Assembly (NCBI GenBank): GCA_021324135.1 | Contig: JAJPJO010000551.1 | Coordinates: 1 to 34,989 of the forward strand | Length of the DNA: 34,989 nucleotides | Reading direction: 5' to 3' | Source of the DNA: Pseudomonadota bacterium | GTDB taxonomy: Bacteria; Cyanobacteriota; Vampirovibrionia; Obscuribacterales; Obscuribacteraceae | Part shown: positions 8,984 through 17,379 of the stretch, one piece after another | Position numbering within the stretch: position 1 is the first letter of the stretch | Layout: each line of letters opens with the position of its first letter | Program-made: the position numbers and the translations under genes | Notes under the pieces: generated by a model | Told to the model about the DNA's origin: nothing | The model's database searches: none | What the model saw: the letters and a program-made list of their open reading frames with translations, nothing else

Positions 8984-10699
8984 GTGTCAAATTCAAGCAA
9001 GGTAAATTTCAAAAGCCTCATGCCATCTTGGTTAAAGCGAGGCGTTCGCGCAGCTCTATCGACGCAGTCGCCGCCAGACAACGGTATGGCTCAAAGGGAA
9101 CAAGCAAGGCGCCTGGTCCTCAGCGATCTACACGCTTACTTGCCGGCATCCAAAATAAACAACTCTCCTGCAAATGGCAGTCTCTCTGCGAATCAGACCC
9201 AACCACCCTTCGAAAATTTCTACGCTCGTTTCAACAAGGCCGTTCAGAATTCCGATCCATGGCTTTCTGAATTAGAGAGAGATTATCCGGCATTGTTCAG
9301 CGTAGCCGTCAAGACACGCGAGTATCTTGAGGCGTGCAACAACTTGAGCGCTCCTGTGGATGGTGTCTTCCGGCGATTGTTCTTCCAAAACATTCCCTAC
9401 ATGAACAACAAGAAGACTCATGAGTTGTTGAACTATAAGAACTCTCTGCCGCGCGTCGGATTGCTTTACTATCCAAACCCCGAGCCACGTGACTTTCTGG
9501 TTGATACGCTGGAAGGCAAATACAACATTGACGACATGGAATTCGGAGAACTTCTTTCCAGAGTATGGCAAGGACGAGAGTGCGACTTCGAACTCTACCA
9601 GCAATGTTTGCAAGAGGAAGTGGAGAAGGCCCTGTCCGCTCTACCTGAGGACTTCTGGCAGTACTATCCGGACAAGCAGTGGCTCATTGACGAGACGTGT
9701 CAGCATGCACAATATCAAATGGCATTCAAAAAGCTTTTGGACGAACGCCATTGGGATCTTTTGTTTGTCGGTGCCATGGAAAGCAGTGTCGGTCAAACGC
9801 TCTTTGATTGCTTTGAAAGCTGCCGCACTCCAGTTATTTACTTCCATCACGCCTACATGTTTGGCGATCCCTTCCAGAATCTCTTTTCAAACGCAGACAA
9901 ATATCTAGCCACCGGCAAGGTCGCTGAGGAGCATTTTCAACAGCTTGGTATTTCAGAAGACCGGATTGTGAAAATCGGATCGATAAATAGAGAATGCTTC
10001 CCTTCGCGAGAGTCGTTGACTGATGAATACAAGTCAATGCGCAGAAGATTCAGCATTCCGGATGAGAGTGTCGCCATCATATATGGTCTTACAATGGACA
10101 TTTATCTGTACAAGAAACGCACGTGCGAAGAGCTTACAGAACTCATGCTCGACTCTTTTGAAAAATTGGTGAGCGATCTTGGTGTTGTGGGGCCATATCT
10201 ATTTTTGAAGTATCATCCATCGCCCCGCACCGACCCATACTTCAGTTTTAGTCGCCAGCAAATGCCCCTGGAGAGATTTTTCGAACGACTCACGCCTCTT
10301 GGCTTTCAAATCAGGTTGATCAAAGAGCTCGAACCGTATTTGAAAGCTGGTGATTGTTTTATTGCCCATGAATCGACCACCATCTGGGCGGCACTGGAAG
10401 CAGGCTGCCCAACGCTGTCGCTCAACCTTCATGAAGGCAAGGCCGATCCATTGCTCGGCTGGGACACATATGCAGGAAAATTGTCGGCTCATAAACTCCT
10501 TCCGGACTCCAGACCAGCTGATGAAATTGCCAGGGCGATAAAGGATGTAGCCACCTGCCCCAAAGATCTGGCTCATAAAGAGAGTTTCCAGGTATGGAAT
10601 GGCATTTTCGATTGCGGTCGCACGGAAAGTCTTACGCGACTCATTAAGACCGTCGATGAGCTGTTGACCCAGGAGTCAAGAACCGTCCAGGCTTCTTGA
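8984..10699 (+). CDS. Putative GT-B fold glycosyltransferase or glycerophosphotransferase-like protein
   Basis: The 571-residue cytosolic-looking protein has no signal peptide or membrane helix. Residues about 155-330 resemble the N-terminal Rossmann half of a GT-B enzyme (DLLFVGAMESSVGQTLFD, then VIYFHHAYMFGD), and 355-560 the C-terminal half. It carries a His-Pro pair in FLKYHPSPRTD (His411) and a Ser/Thr cluster in AHESTTIWAALEAGCP (464-466). This HP plus S/T pattern occurs in bacterial sialyl- and polysialyltransferases and, in similar form, in CDP-glycerol glycerophosphotransferases. I cannot tell which it is. It follows cysNC by 26 bases and probably shares its transcript. The GTG at 8984 has CGAG seven bases upstream; alternative ATG starts lie at 9020 and 9086 and would lose only a basic, poorly conserved N-terminus. 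Confidence 0.6.
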   Translation: MSNSSKVNFKSLMPSWLKRGVRAALSTQSPPDNGMAQREQARRLVLSDLHAYLPASKINNSPANGSLSANQTQPPFENFYARFNKAVQNSDPWLSELERDYPALFSVAVKTREYLEACNNLSAPVDGVFRRLFFQNIPYMNNKKTHELLNYKNSLPRVGLLYYPNPEPRDFLVDTLEGKYNIDDMEFGELLSRVWQGRECDFELYQQCLQEEVEKALSALPEDFWQYYPDKQWLIDETCQHAQYQMAFKKLLDERHWDLLFVGAMESSVGQTLFDCFESCRTPVIYFHHAYMFGDPFQNLFSNADKYLATGKVAEEHFQQLGISEDRIVKIGSINRECFPSRESLTDEYKSMRRRFSIPDESVAIIYGLTMDIYLYKKRTCEELTELMLDSFEKLVSDLGVVGPYLFLKYHPSPRTDPYFSFSRQQMPLERFFERLTPLGFQIRLIKELEPYLKAGDCFIAHESTTIWAALEAGCPTLSLNLHEGKADPLLGWDTYAGKLSAHKLLPDSRPADEIARAIKDVATCPKDLAHKESFQVWNGIFDCGRTESLTRLIKTVDELLTQESRTVQAS

Positions 10700-10736
10700 A
10701 AACCTTTTAAGGCTAGATAGGGATTTACTTGTCAAA

Positions 10737-10771
10737 ATGCGCAGAGCGAGACAGTGTATTACTCTGCGCAT
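10737..10771. repeat. Perfect 10-bp inverted repeat upstream of the second GT-C gene
   Basis: ATGCGCAGAG at 10737-10746 is exactly complementary to CTCTGCGCAT at 10762-10771, with a 15-base loop. It lies in the 96-base gap before the GT-C gene, 24 bases ahead of the preferred ATG at 10796. No T-run follows, so a terminator is unlikely. A TTGTCA at 10729-10734 precedes it without a well-spaced -10 element. It could be an operator or a hairpin in the leader mRNA. Confidence 0.6.
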
Positions 10772-10795
10772 CTCAGACGGTGTTCCTCTGCGGCG

Positions 10796-13468
10796 ATGAA
10801 AAACGTGCTTCTCGACAATAAAATTCAAGCAACAGCGGGCGAGCAGATGAAGGATGCAACCCGCAGATACGGGCATCTTAGCCCGAGAGATCTACTGATC
10901 GTCTTCCTGGTGATTTTGCTCGCCAACCTGGCGCACCATTTTCTCTTTCAGCATGTAAACGCAACATTCGCTTTTGATGGAAAACATTATCTCGACTCTT
11001 GCGCCATGCTCGCCCGAGCATTGATTGCCACCATCCATGGTGACATGACGACAGGCATCGGCATACTGAGAGGCGATGAATTCAGCCAGTCCATATTGTT
11101 CGATGGTCCCATGGTGGTTGTATTGCCCGCATTGGTTTTTGCCGCCTTCCAGCACGTGCCCGTCTACGCGGACTGGAGATGGCTGGTCACCTTTTACTCG
11201 CTCGTCCAATCCATTACAGCTTGCGTGGTCTCAATTTTGGCAATGAAGCTGACCAGGGACAGTCGCTGGGCCGTTTCCTCCGGGCTCCTCTTCGGTCTCT
11301 ATCCACCTTCACTGGTCAATAGCGGACGTTTCCTGAGCGAGGTTCCGACCGCACTTTATGTGGCGGCATTCGTACTCAGCATCTCTCTTATCGCGCGAAG
11401 CAAGAAAGCTCGAATTGCAGCCGGGTTCTTCGGTGGTCTTGTTGCTTTAGCCAAACCAGCTTTAGTGCCCGCCACTATCCTGGCGACGATGATAGCAGGC
11501 TGGCAAAGCGTTCCATGGCCGGAAGACAGGCAACGGCAAAAATGGCGTCTGCTCAAGGTCGCGGCCGTGTCGATTAGTATCTTTCTATCCACTGCATTGA
11601 CCATACTGCCCTGGTTTGCATACACGAAGTGGGTGACCGGGAAAGGAAGCATAACTGCACAAAGATTGCCGGTTTACAACGTGGCCGTCGGCACGGATCG
11701 TGAGTCAGATGGCTGGTGCACGTTGCCTGATTCACCTTACGTCAAGCTTATGATCACTGATGAAACGCCGTTGTCGGTTTTGATCAGCCAATGGAGCAAT
11801 GATCCGCGAGGATGCGCTTCGCTTTGTGTGAAGCGGATTACACGGATGTTTGCCTATCCCTACAACAATTTTCGAGAGTTCGTTTTTGGACTTTCACCTG
11901 AGGCTCAACAAAACTTGCATGCCATATTCATGCTTCTCGCGTCGCTGGGGCTCTCTGCCTATATCTTGCAGAGGTCCGGTCAATTATGGAGGAGGCAGAG
12001 CGCTCGAGCAGACACTGTATATGGTGACATGTGCGTCCTTTTGCTTGCCGCACATTTTACTTATTGCAGTTTTCAGGCTATGGCTCGCTATGCCTACTCC
12101 TCAGTACCGATTCTCTGTGTGTTTGCCGTATTTGGGCTGAAGTGCCTTGCCGACTGGTCCAATCGCGCTGGAGCTAAATCCACAGCTTCACCCAATCCTT
12201 TATTAGTACAAGGGCAACCCTCATTGGCCCCGGCTCTGCCGGCAATTATATTTTGTATTATGCTATCGAGCCTCGTTTTCTTCGGCGAGCAATGGGCAAG
12301 CAAAGGTAACGGAACAGAAACCGTTCATCATGTGCAAGCTGGTCAATCTCTGGAAAAGGAGATTGATCTGTCTACAGTGAGAGTTCCGACGTCAGTCCGA
12401 ACCGTTTTTCTTCTCGTGGACGGCGAGAAAGATCTAGAGCAAGCCCGGGTCAATATAAACGGGCATCTGCTGACTGAATCGCTCTTGCCATTTGACATAT
12501 ATGACTCATGCCTCTATGGGAACTACGCCTTGATGAGCGAATTCGCTCATCTGCTTGACCGAATGCCGGATGATTTCAGGCAATGGCGCGCTCTAATCGT
12601 TCCTCCTGAATGGATAAATCTAAGAGGCACAAACAAAGTTTCGATTACGCTACCTGAGTCCACTACCAATTCCTCTCTCACCATATATGGTGCAGCACGG
12701 CGAGAAAAACGCAGGATTCCCTCGCCATATTTCTTTGCCTATGAGCAATTGATCGTGCCAATGGATAAATTAGAGCCGCGGGTGGTTCAATCGTTGTGCA
12801 ATCCCGGGGCGGAACATTCTGCGTTCATCTCCGACAAAGCCGGCCAGCGCCAGGAAATATCGGATGTTCTAAACATAAAGCTTGCCTTGCTGCCGTCTGA
12901 CAGTGCCGTGTTGCCGAGCGCCAGCTCAGAAGCAGGTCTTGCGAAAGCCTCGTCTTCAGAAGCAATGCAGTTGATTGAAGTTAGCCCCGAGGCTTTTCCA
13001 ATTTTCGCCCGCGATCCGAACAAAAATGCCATCGTCACCAACTCGTATGTATTGAAGGCGTGGGGAGCCGCAAGCGCAGTGGTCAAGCTAAAGCCGGCTC
13101 GAGCTCACAGCCATATGAAGCTGCATCTCACTGGTCAGTTGCGCGTTCTAGGAGGTCCTGGGAAAGCAGGTCTTGTTATTTCAGTGCGCGGCAGAAACGG
13201 AGTTCAGATAATTGCAGGACGTTGCCCGGATTACATCCGGGGCAGAAGAGGTGAATGGATAGACTTCTCAATCAACGATATCGTACCCATGTTGTCGTGC
13301 GGCGGCTCGGCTGATTCAGTCGAGCTTCTCTTGTACCCTTGCCCAGCCAAGGATGCGATGTACAATGACCCGCGAGCTTGCTCGGCCGTACAGCTCCGCA
13401 ACTTGAAACTGCAAGTGCAGGCAATCGATAGCCTGGATGTGCAGGGTAGAAGACTCTTATTGTTTTAG
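10796..13468 (+). CDS. GT-C fold integral membrane glycosyltransferase with two C-terminal beta-sandwich-like domains
   Basis: This 890-residue protein is a paralog of the one at 2044-4506. The first helix (about 32-50) is followed by the loop FAFDGKHYLDSC with Asp61 and Asp67 as candidates for the catalytic aspartate. About ten further helices reach residue 500. The soluble part repeats the paralog's blocks NGHLL (about 555), FRQWRALIVPP, NLRGTNKVSI, SLTIYG, RRIPSPYFF and MDKLEPRV. A second beta-rich domain absent from the paralog spans about 728-880. The ATG at 10796 is preferred over an in-frame GTG at 10754, because that GTG lies in the loop of the 10-bp inverted repeat. It ends inside the tail of the convergent SGNH gene, a 12-base overlap. 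It probably transfers a lipid-linked sugar outside the membrane; substrate unknown. Confidence 0.8.
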   Translation: MKNVLLDNKIQATAGEQMKDATRRYGHLSPRDLLIVFLVILLANLAHHFLFQHVNATFAFDGKHYLDSCAMLARALIATIHGDMTTGIGILRGDEFSQSILFDGPMVVVLPALVFAAFQHVPVYADWRWLVTFYSLVQSITACVVSILAMKLTRDSRWAVSSGLLFGLYPPSLVNSGRFLSEVPTALYVAAFVLSISLIARSKKARIAAGFFGGLVALAKPALVPATILATMIAGWQSVPWPEDRQRQKWRLLKVAAVSISIFLSTALTILPWFAYTKWVTGKGSITAQRLPVYNVAVGTDRESDGWCTLPDSPYVKLMITDETPLSVLISQWSNDPRGCASLCVKRITRMFAYPYNNFREFVFGLSPEAQQNLHAIFMLLASLGLSAYILQRSGQLWRRQSARADTVYGDMCVLLLAAHFTYCSFQAMARYAYSSVPILCVFAVFGLKCLADWSNRAGAKSTASPNPLLVQGQPSLAPALPAIIFCIMLSSLVFFGEQWASKGNGTETVHHVQAGQSLEKEIDLSTVRVPTSVRTVFLLVDGEKDLEQARVNINGHLLTESLLPFDIYDSCLYGNYALMSEFAHLLDRMPDDFRQWRALIVPPEWINLRGTNKVSITLPESTTNSSLTIYGAARREKRRIPSPYFFAYEQLIVPMDKLEPRVVQSLCNPGAEHSAFISDKAGQRQEISDVLNIKLALLPSDSAVLPSASSEAGLAKASSSEAMQLIEVSPEAFPIFARDPNKNAIVTNSYVLKAWGAASAVVKLKPARAHSHMKLHLTGQLRVLGGPGKAGLVISVRGRNGVQIIAGRCPDYIRGRRGEWIDFSINDIVPMLSCGGSADSVELLLYPCPAKDAMYNDPRACSAVQLRNLKLQVQAIDSLDVQGRRLLLF

Positions 13469-14518
13469 AGACAAGGCAGCGGTTTCGGCAATGTAGCGAA
13501 ACAACTTCGCGCCGCCCCTGCCATTGAGGTGGACTGAGTCCTCATAATCACTCAGATCAAATTTCAGTTTGTCCGATGGATCGATCACCTCAACTCCGGC
13601 CGCGCTCATCTTTTGGATGGCGGTATTATATTTGGTGACAGCTTCTTGAGGCAGTAAGCTCAGATTTTCTTTAGTGATGGGCATTTTCACGACTACGAGT
13701 TGAACGTGATTGTCTCTGGTCAAGTGTGCCAACTCGTTGAATTCTTTCTCTTGTATTTGCAGGCGTTTCCAATTTACCGGCAGATATCTGCATTTGTAGA
13801 CGTCAAGATCGCGAAGCTCATTGGCAGACTCTTCATAGCTTGGTTTGTTTGCCGCCACCAGGCACGGCAAAACAGCTGTAGGCTTTCGGGCCCCCTCGAC
13901 ACCTGCTTCGAACAAGCCGACCGGATGACCACTCATATGCGAAGATAGGTTCACGATGAAGAAGCGATAATCGCTGCGCTCCTGATAGTAGTTGGAAACA
14001 AGGCCCAGAACGGTTTCCGGAAGATGGGATATGGCGGCTGGATCGTTCAGCAGCATCTTCAGGTTCAGATAAGAAGACAGAACCTCGGCAGTCGGAGTCT
14101 TCTCCTCGGGTGGCATCGTGTTATCCAAAAATGCACGCGGCTCTACAAAGAAAAAAACAATTTGAGGCTTCTTGCCATTCTTGAGCAGCTTTTCCAGTAT
14201 CAGCCGTTGATCCGACACGAGTGCACCGGGAATGGCCAGATTCTCGGTGATCAGCTTTTTGCGAGCAGCGGAGGCAAGAAGGGCGGCGAAGTAATCGGAT
14301 TTGCTGTACGGCTGGATGACGTGAGCGAAATACCAGCCATCGTATCTGGTGCGCCTGCCGGCAAATTGATCGTCGCAACGCACAGATGGGTTCAGCACTA
14401 AGGAGGACCCAAGCAAAAGCACATCCGGACTTTGGTTCGAATCGAGCGCATCGATAAGTTTCTGCAACATACCGCTTTGCTTAGCGGTAGTCAGTCCCGG
14501 TACGTCGATCTGATGCAA
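13457..14518 (-). CDS. SGNH-like (DUF1574/DltD-like) protein, catalytic part of a gene split by an in-frame TGA
   Basis: The open part encodes 353 residues from a TTG at 14518. It has the SGNH block I variant VLLLGSS (33-39) and the C-terminal Asp-x-x-His in EDSVHLNGRGG (Asp327, His330). It aligns with the protein at 31324-32661 over its length, including KPL..(I/V)PG, (T/P)DVLLLGSS and the D..H motif. That paralog has about 50 further N-terminal residues including a membrane anchor. Here the same anchor is encoded just upstream in the same frame (14743-14534), separated by the stop TGA at 14533-14531. The product, if made by reinitiation, would lack its anchor and stay in the cytosol. The expected role was acyl transfer or hydrolysis on an exported glycan. 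It is convergent with the GT-C gene with a 12-base overlap. Confidence 0.7.
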   Translation of the reverse strand: MHQIDVPGLTTAKQSGMLQKLIDALDSNQSPDVLLLGSSLVLNPSVRCDDQFAGRRTRYDGWYFAHVIQPYSKSDYFAALLASAARKKLITENLAIPGALVSDQRLILEKLLKNGKKPQIVFFFVEPRAFLDNTMPPEEKTPTAEVLSSYLNLKMLLNDPAAISHLPETVLGLVSNYYQERSDYRFFIVNLSSHMSGHPVGLFEAGVEGARKPTAVLPCLVAANKPSYEESANELRDLDVYKCRYLPVNWKRLQIQEKEFNELAHLTRDNHVQLVVVKMPITKENLSLLPQEAVTKYNTAIQKMSAAGVEVIDPSDKLKFDLSDYEDSVHLNGRGGAKLFRYIAETAALSLKQ

Positions 14519-14530
14519 AGGCTTCAGGCT

Positions 14531-14743
14531 TCAAATGCCGAATTCGAACAAAGCCAAAAAAATGATGGTGAGAAAAACAACGCTCGAGCAACACCAAGCC
14601 AGCGAAAATACTGCGCGGCTTCTTTTGCCGAGTCGATGCGCGTTGGAGGGCATAGAGCCATCCGATTCAGTCTGCACGGCGGTGCAATCCGCATTTTCGC
14701 GGTCCGCTACGGCAGGGGACGGAGAATATTCATGCAATTTCAT
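14531..14743 (-). pseudogene. 5' fragment of the split SGNH gene: membrane anchor ending at an in-frame TGA
   Basis: Seventy codons from an ATG at 14743 encode a polar N-terminus, a basic segment HRLGKRSR and a hydrophobic helix (about 43-69) ending FEFGI, then TGA. The following codons in the same frame read SLKPLHQIDVPGL and lead directly into the SGNH catalytic part. The intact paralog at 31324 reads DAFMSCVKPLQYLQIPG at the same place, so the stop corresponds to an ordinary residue (about Ser48) of that protein. A later ATG at 14653 with GGA upstream is an alternative start. It may be a genuine nonsense mutation or a sequencing error of one base. Recoding is unlikely, because TGA ends many other genes here. 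Confidence 0.65.
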
Positions 14744-14815
14744 CTAAGAGATGCTCTAAGACCGAGCTTATTGGTGAATCATACGTTCTCAAGCAGCTTC
14801 TTCAATGAGTTACAG

Positions 14816-14845
14816 TTAAGTAGGCGTCCAAGCTTAAAGTTTAAT
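14816..14845 (+). promoter_or_regulatory. Candidate promoter for the third GT-C gene
   Basis: TTAAGT (14816-14821) and TTTAAT (14840-14845) are spaced by 18 bases. The -10 element matches the sigma-70 consensus at five of six positions and the -35 at three. It lies in the divergent gap between the split SGNH gene and the GT-C gene, about 75 bases before the preferred start. This is a pattern match only. Confidence 0.25.
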
Positions 14846-14919
14846 ACAGCCAAGATGTGCGTCCCTCTGGTATTCTTCACCGGTTTACAAGATGGTTTTG
14901 TCCAGGAGCGTACGCCTGT

Positions 14920-16653
14920 ATGCCATCGCCTGCAGAGACTATTGCCGGTCCGGCTCAGCAAAAATCCGCAGAGAGCCGTTTTGACGGGGAGGTTGTTTCC
15001 AACTTCCTGGACAACGCTCGCTATCAATTTAGCCCTCGCAGACTGGGCAGTGGGGCGGCGATGTGCCTGGTTACGGCTCTGTTTGGCGGTCTGCTTGCAC
15101 TCTGGTTCTACTTCGATCACGGATGGCCGTACTGGGACGCCGCCTCGCACGTGCTCGACGCATTTAAGTATCGGGATCTGTTGAGCCATCCTCGGCTTCT
15201 TTCCGGTGACTGGTGGCATCGGATGCTCACCGTTAACTACTGCTATCCACCACAAGTGCATGCATTCAATGGTCTCTTGAAGGTCTTGTTCGGCAACGGC
15301 CTGTTCTCCGATCATTTGTCGCTCCTGCTTTTTTGTGGATTACTCAACATCTCGACTTTCAAGATAGCTGAGCGACTCTTCCAGAGCCGTTTAACTGCTT
15401 TTATTTGCGCGATGGTAATTAACTGCACGCCTCTGGCGATATGCATCAGCCATCTGCCCCTGCTCGATTATCCGCACATGGCCCTGTATTCGGCTGCCAT
15501 GCTCACCATGCTCTGGTGGAATGAAAAACCAAGCTGGCGTCGTTCGCTTGCCTTCGGAAATGTGCTCGGTCTGGCAGTCTGCGCCAAGCAGATTGCATCA
15601 TTCTTTCTCTTCTTGCCTTGCTTGGCATTGCTCGCCTCATTCCTGTGGAAGAGGCAACACGAGCGGGCACTCAAGCTCACCGCATCTGGTGGCATTGCAA
15701 CAGTCTGGCTTATGACCTGGATAATGCCCAATTTTCAAGCAATGCGCGGCTTTACGGTCCGTAACAACCTTGCTGCCGCCGGTCAGGCACACGACCTGAT
15801 CGCCCAAAACTTTCTCACCTACCTGTGCAATATTCCTGTTTCTCTATCGCCTCTTCTCACCGTGATATTTGGGGTCACACTTTTATTTGCGATGAGAAGA
15901 ATATTGAGCCGAACCTGGCTCTTCGCTTTGTCTGCGATATCCGGCATTTGCATGCTCGCCTCCATGTCTTTTCAAATACCGGAGGACAGATACATGGCAC
16001 CGGCATTTGTATGGTTCGCATTGGTCAGCGGCTACGGACTTTCAAAAGCGATCCGCATGAAGAGCATGCAATTCTGGACCGTCGGCATAGCGCTAACCGC
16101 CCTCGTATTCTTGCAATTCGTTGCTTTCAGTTTCACTCCCTACCCGATCTCTGCGCCGATCCTGGTCAATCTTCCCCGGGAGCTTGCTTTGGACAAAGGC
16201 AACTTCAGCTACAAGGCTGACAGTCACACGCCTGTGCCGCCTGGCGATCCGTGGGGTCAGGACTGGGTGATCAATCTCATTCAGAAGACGGACGGGAATG
16301 TGCCGACATGGCTCTGTATTATGCCAAACGATGCCTGCTACAACGTGCACACGTTCAGCCTCATCGCTGCAGAAAAGAAATGCCCGGTGCAAGCCACGAC
16401 CATGCGAGTATTCACAATGTCCGGGGAAGAGGTGAATGATACTACATCCAGTATCATGTACTATCACTGGTACCTGTTCACATCCAACATGCATCTGGAA
16501 GCGGGCGGTGGTGTTTCAATGCCTAAAGACGATGCCAGTGTACGAGCTCTGCGACAAGCGGAGAATTTCGTCAGCCACAGCAGTAAATTCTATCTTGCCG
16601 GGCAGCATCGTGCACCTGATGGAACGATAGTATCGTTATACCGGCAGCGATAA
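14920..16653 (+). CDS. GT-C fold integral membrane glycosyltransferase (ArnT/PMT-like)
   Basis: From the ATG at 14920 the protein has 577 residues. AGGAG at 14904-14908, eleven bases upstream, supports this start over an in-frame GTG at 14857. About 40 polar residues precede the first helix (about 44-65). The first external loop reads DHGWPYWDAASHVLDAF, with Asp73 in the place of the catalytic aspartate of dolichyl/undecaprenyl-phosphate-dependent transferases. About ten more helices run to residue 410. The remaining 165 residues are a smaller external domain, unrelated by eye to the beta-rich tails of the other two GT-C proteins. Such enzymes attach a lipid-carried sugar to lipid A, protein or glycan on the outer face of the membrane. 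It converges on neuA with a 21-base gap. Confidence 0.82.
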   Translation: MPSPAETIAGPAQQKSAESRFDGEVVSNFLDNARYQFSPRRLGSGAAMCLVTALFGGLLALWFYFDHGWPYWDAASHVLDAFKYRDLLSHPRLLSGDWWHRMLTVNYCYPPQVHAFNGLLKVLFGNGLFSDHLSLLLFCGLLNISTFKIAERLFQSRLTAFICAMVINCTPLAICISHLPLLDYPHMALYSAAMLTMLWWNEKPSWRRSLAFGNVLGLAVCAKQIASFFLFLPCLALLASFLWKRQHERALKLTASGGIATVWLMTWIMPNFQAMRGFTVRNNLAAAGQAHDLIAQNFLTYLCNIPVSLSPLLTVIFGVTLLFAMRRILSRTWLFALSAISGICMLASMSFQIPEDRYMAPAFVWFALVSGYGLSKAIRMKSMQFWTVGIALTALVFLQFVAFSFTPYPISAPILVNLPRELALDKGNFSYKADSHTPVPPGDPWGQDWVINLIQKTDGNVPTWLCIMPNDACYNVHTFSLIAAEKKCPVQATTMRVFTMSGEEVNDTTSSIMYYHWYLFTSNMHLEAGGGVSMPKDDASVRALRQAENFVSHSSKFYLAGQHRAPDGTIVSLYRQR

Positions 16654-16674
16654 GCAAAGCATTCGATCGAAATC

Positions 16675-17379
16675 CTAGCATCCCGAGACGTTTGCTCGTG
16701 AAACCATATGGAGCGCCTCAGCCAGCAAGAAATCCTCTTCCGTATCTATGTCGATGGAGCGGGACTTTGGCATCGGGTAGGCAAGGGTTTGCTGTATGTA
16801 ATTATCATCACATGATGCAATCCATTGGCTCCGGGCTACAAAGACCGCTCCATTGAGTCCGTACATAGGTCTGATGGATGCCGCACCGTTGGAAACCGAA
16901 GACAAGACCGGTTCGAGCGTTTGCTCTTCAGATAGTGTAAAACACCATGAAATGTTCTTTCCAACTTCTCCAACTGAGGAGCATACTTCTGCATCCATAT
17001 CGACACACTGCGCAATGCATCCGTCAATGTCAGCGCTGGTGCGCAATGGCGATGTAGGTTGCAGCTCGACAAGATAATCGAACCCCGGTAATTGCTCGAT
17101 GGCATGCCGCAATACGTCCATGCCTGAGCTGTTATCTTGAGCCAAGTCGGCCGGGCGAAGGAAGGGCGCCTCGCATCCATATCGACGACTTATCTCGATT
17201 ATTTCTTCATCTTCAGAGGTCACTATAAGCTTGTCGATGTACTTCGACTGCCGGGCAGCTTCTATAGTCCAGGCTATTAGCGGTTTTCCAGCAAAGTTGC
17301 GAACGTTTTTTCGCGGCAGCCGTTTCGATCCGCCGCGCGCTGGAATCACTCCAAGTATCGATTTGCTCTTGTAAGTCAA
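16675..17379 (-). CDS. neuA: CMP-nonulosonic acid synthetase (NeuA/LegF type)
   Basis: The 234-residue enzyme couples CTP to a nine-carbon 2-keto acid, giving the CMP-activated donor. It shows the nucleotide-binding signature ARGGSKRLPRKN (14-25), LQPTSPLRT (106-114) and the metal-binding end motif SIDIDTEEDF (208-217), as in acylneuraminate cytidylyltransferases. Length agrees with the single-domain family members. The start is a TTG at 17379 overlapping the TGA of the deacetylase gene. A perfect AAGGAG at 17393-17388, eight bases before it, supports this unusual start. It is the last gene of the eleven-gene nonulosonate operon. Sequence alone does not separate sialic, legionaminic or pseudaminic acid as substrate; LegB and LegC in the operon favour the legionaminic type. 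Confidence 0.92.
   Translation of the reverse strand: MTYKSKSILGVIPARGGSKRLPRKNVRNFAGKPLIAWTIEAARQSKYIDKLIVTSEDEEIIEISRRYGCEAPFLRPADLAQDNSSGMDVLRHAIEQLPGFDYLVELQPTSPLRTSADIDGCIAQCVDMDAEVCSSVGEVGKNISWCFTLSEEQTLEPVLSSVSNGAASIRPMYGLNGAVFVARSQWIASCDDNYIQQTLAYPMPKSRSIDIDTEEDFLLAEALHMVSRANVSGC

Noticed and set aside
14531-14533. TGA read as selenocysteine or tryptophan
   Set aside because: TGA ends cysD, cysNC, neuB, the deacetylase and other genes here, no obvious hairpin follows the TGA, and the paralog has an ordinary residue at the site.
14432-15184. 250-codon plus-strand open frame across the split SGNH gene and the GT-C start
   Set aside because: It lies antisense to the SGNH gene and out of frame with the GT-C gene, and its translation shows no domain or membrane pattern.
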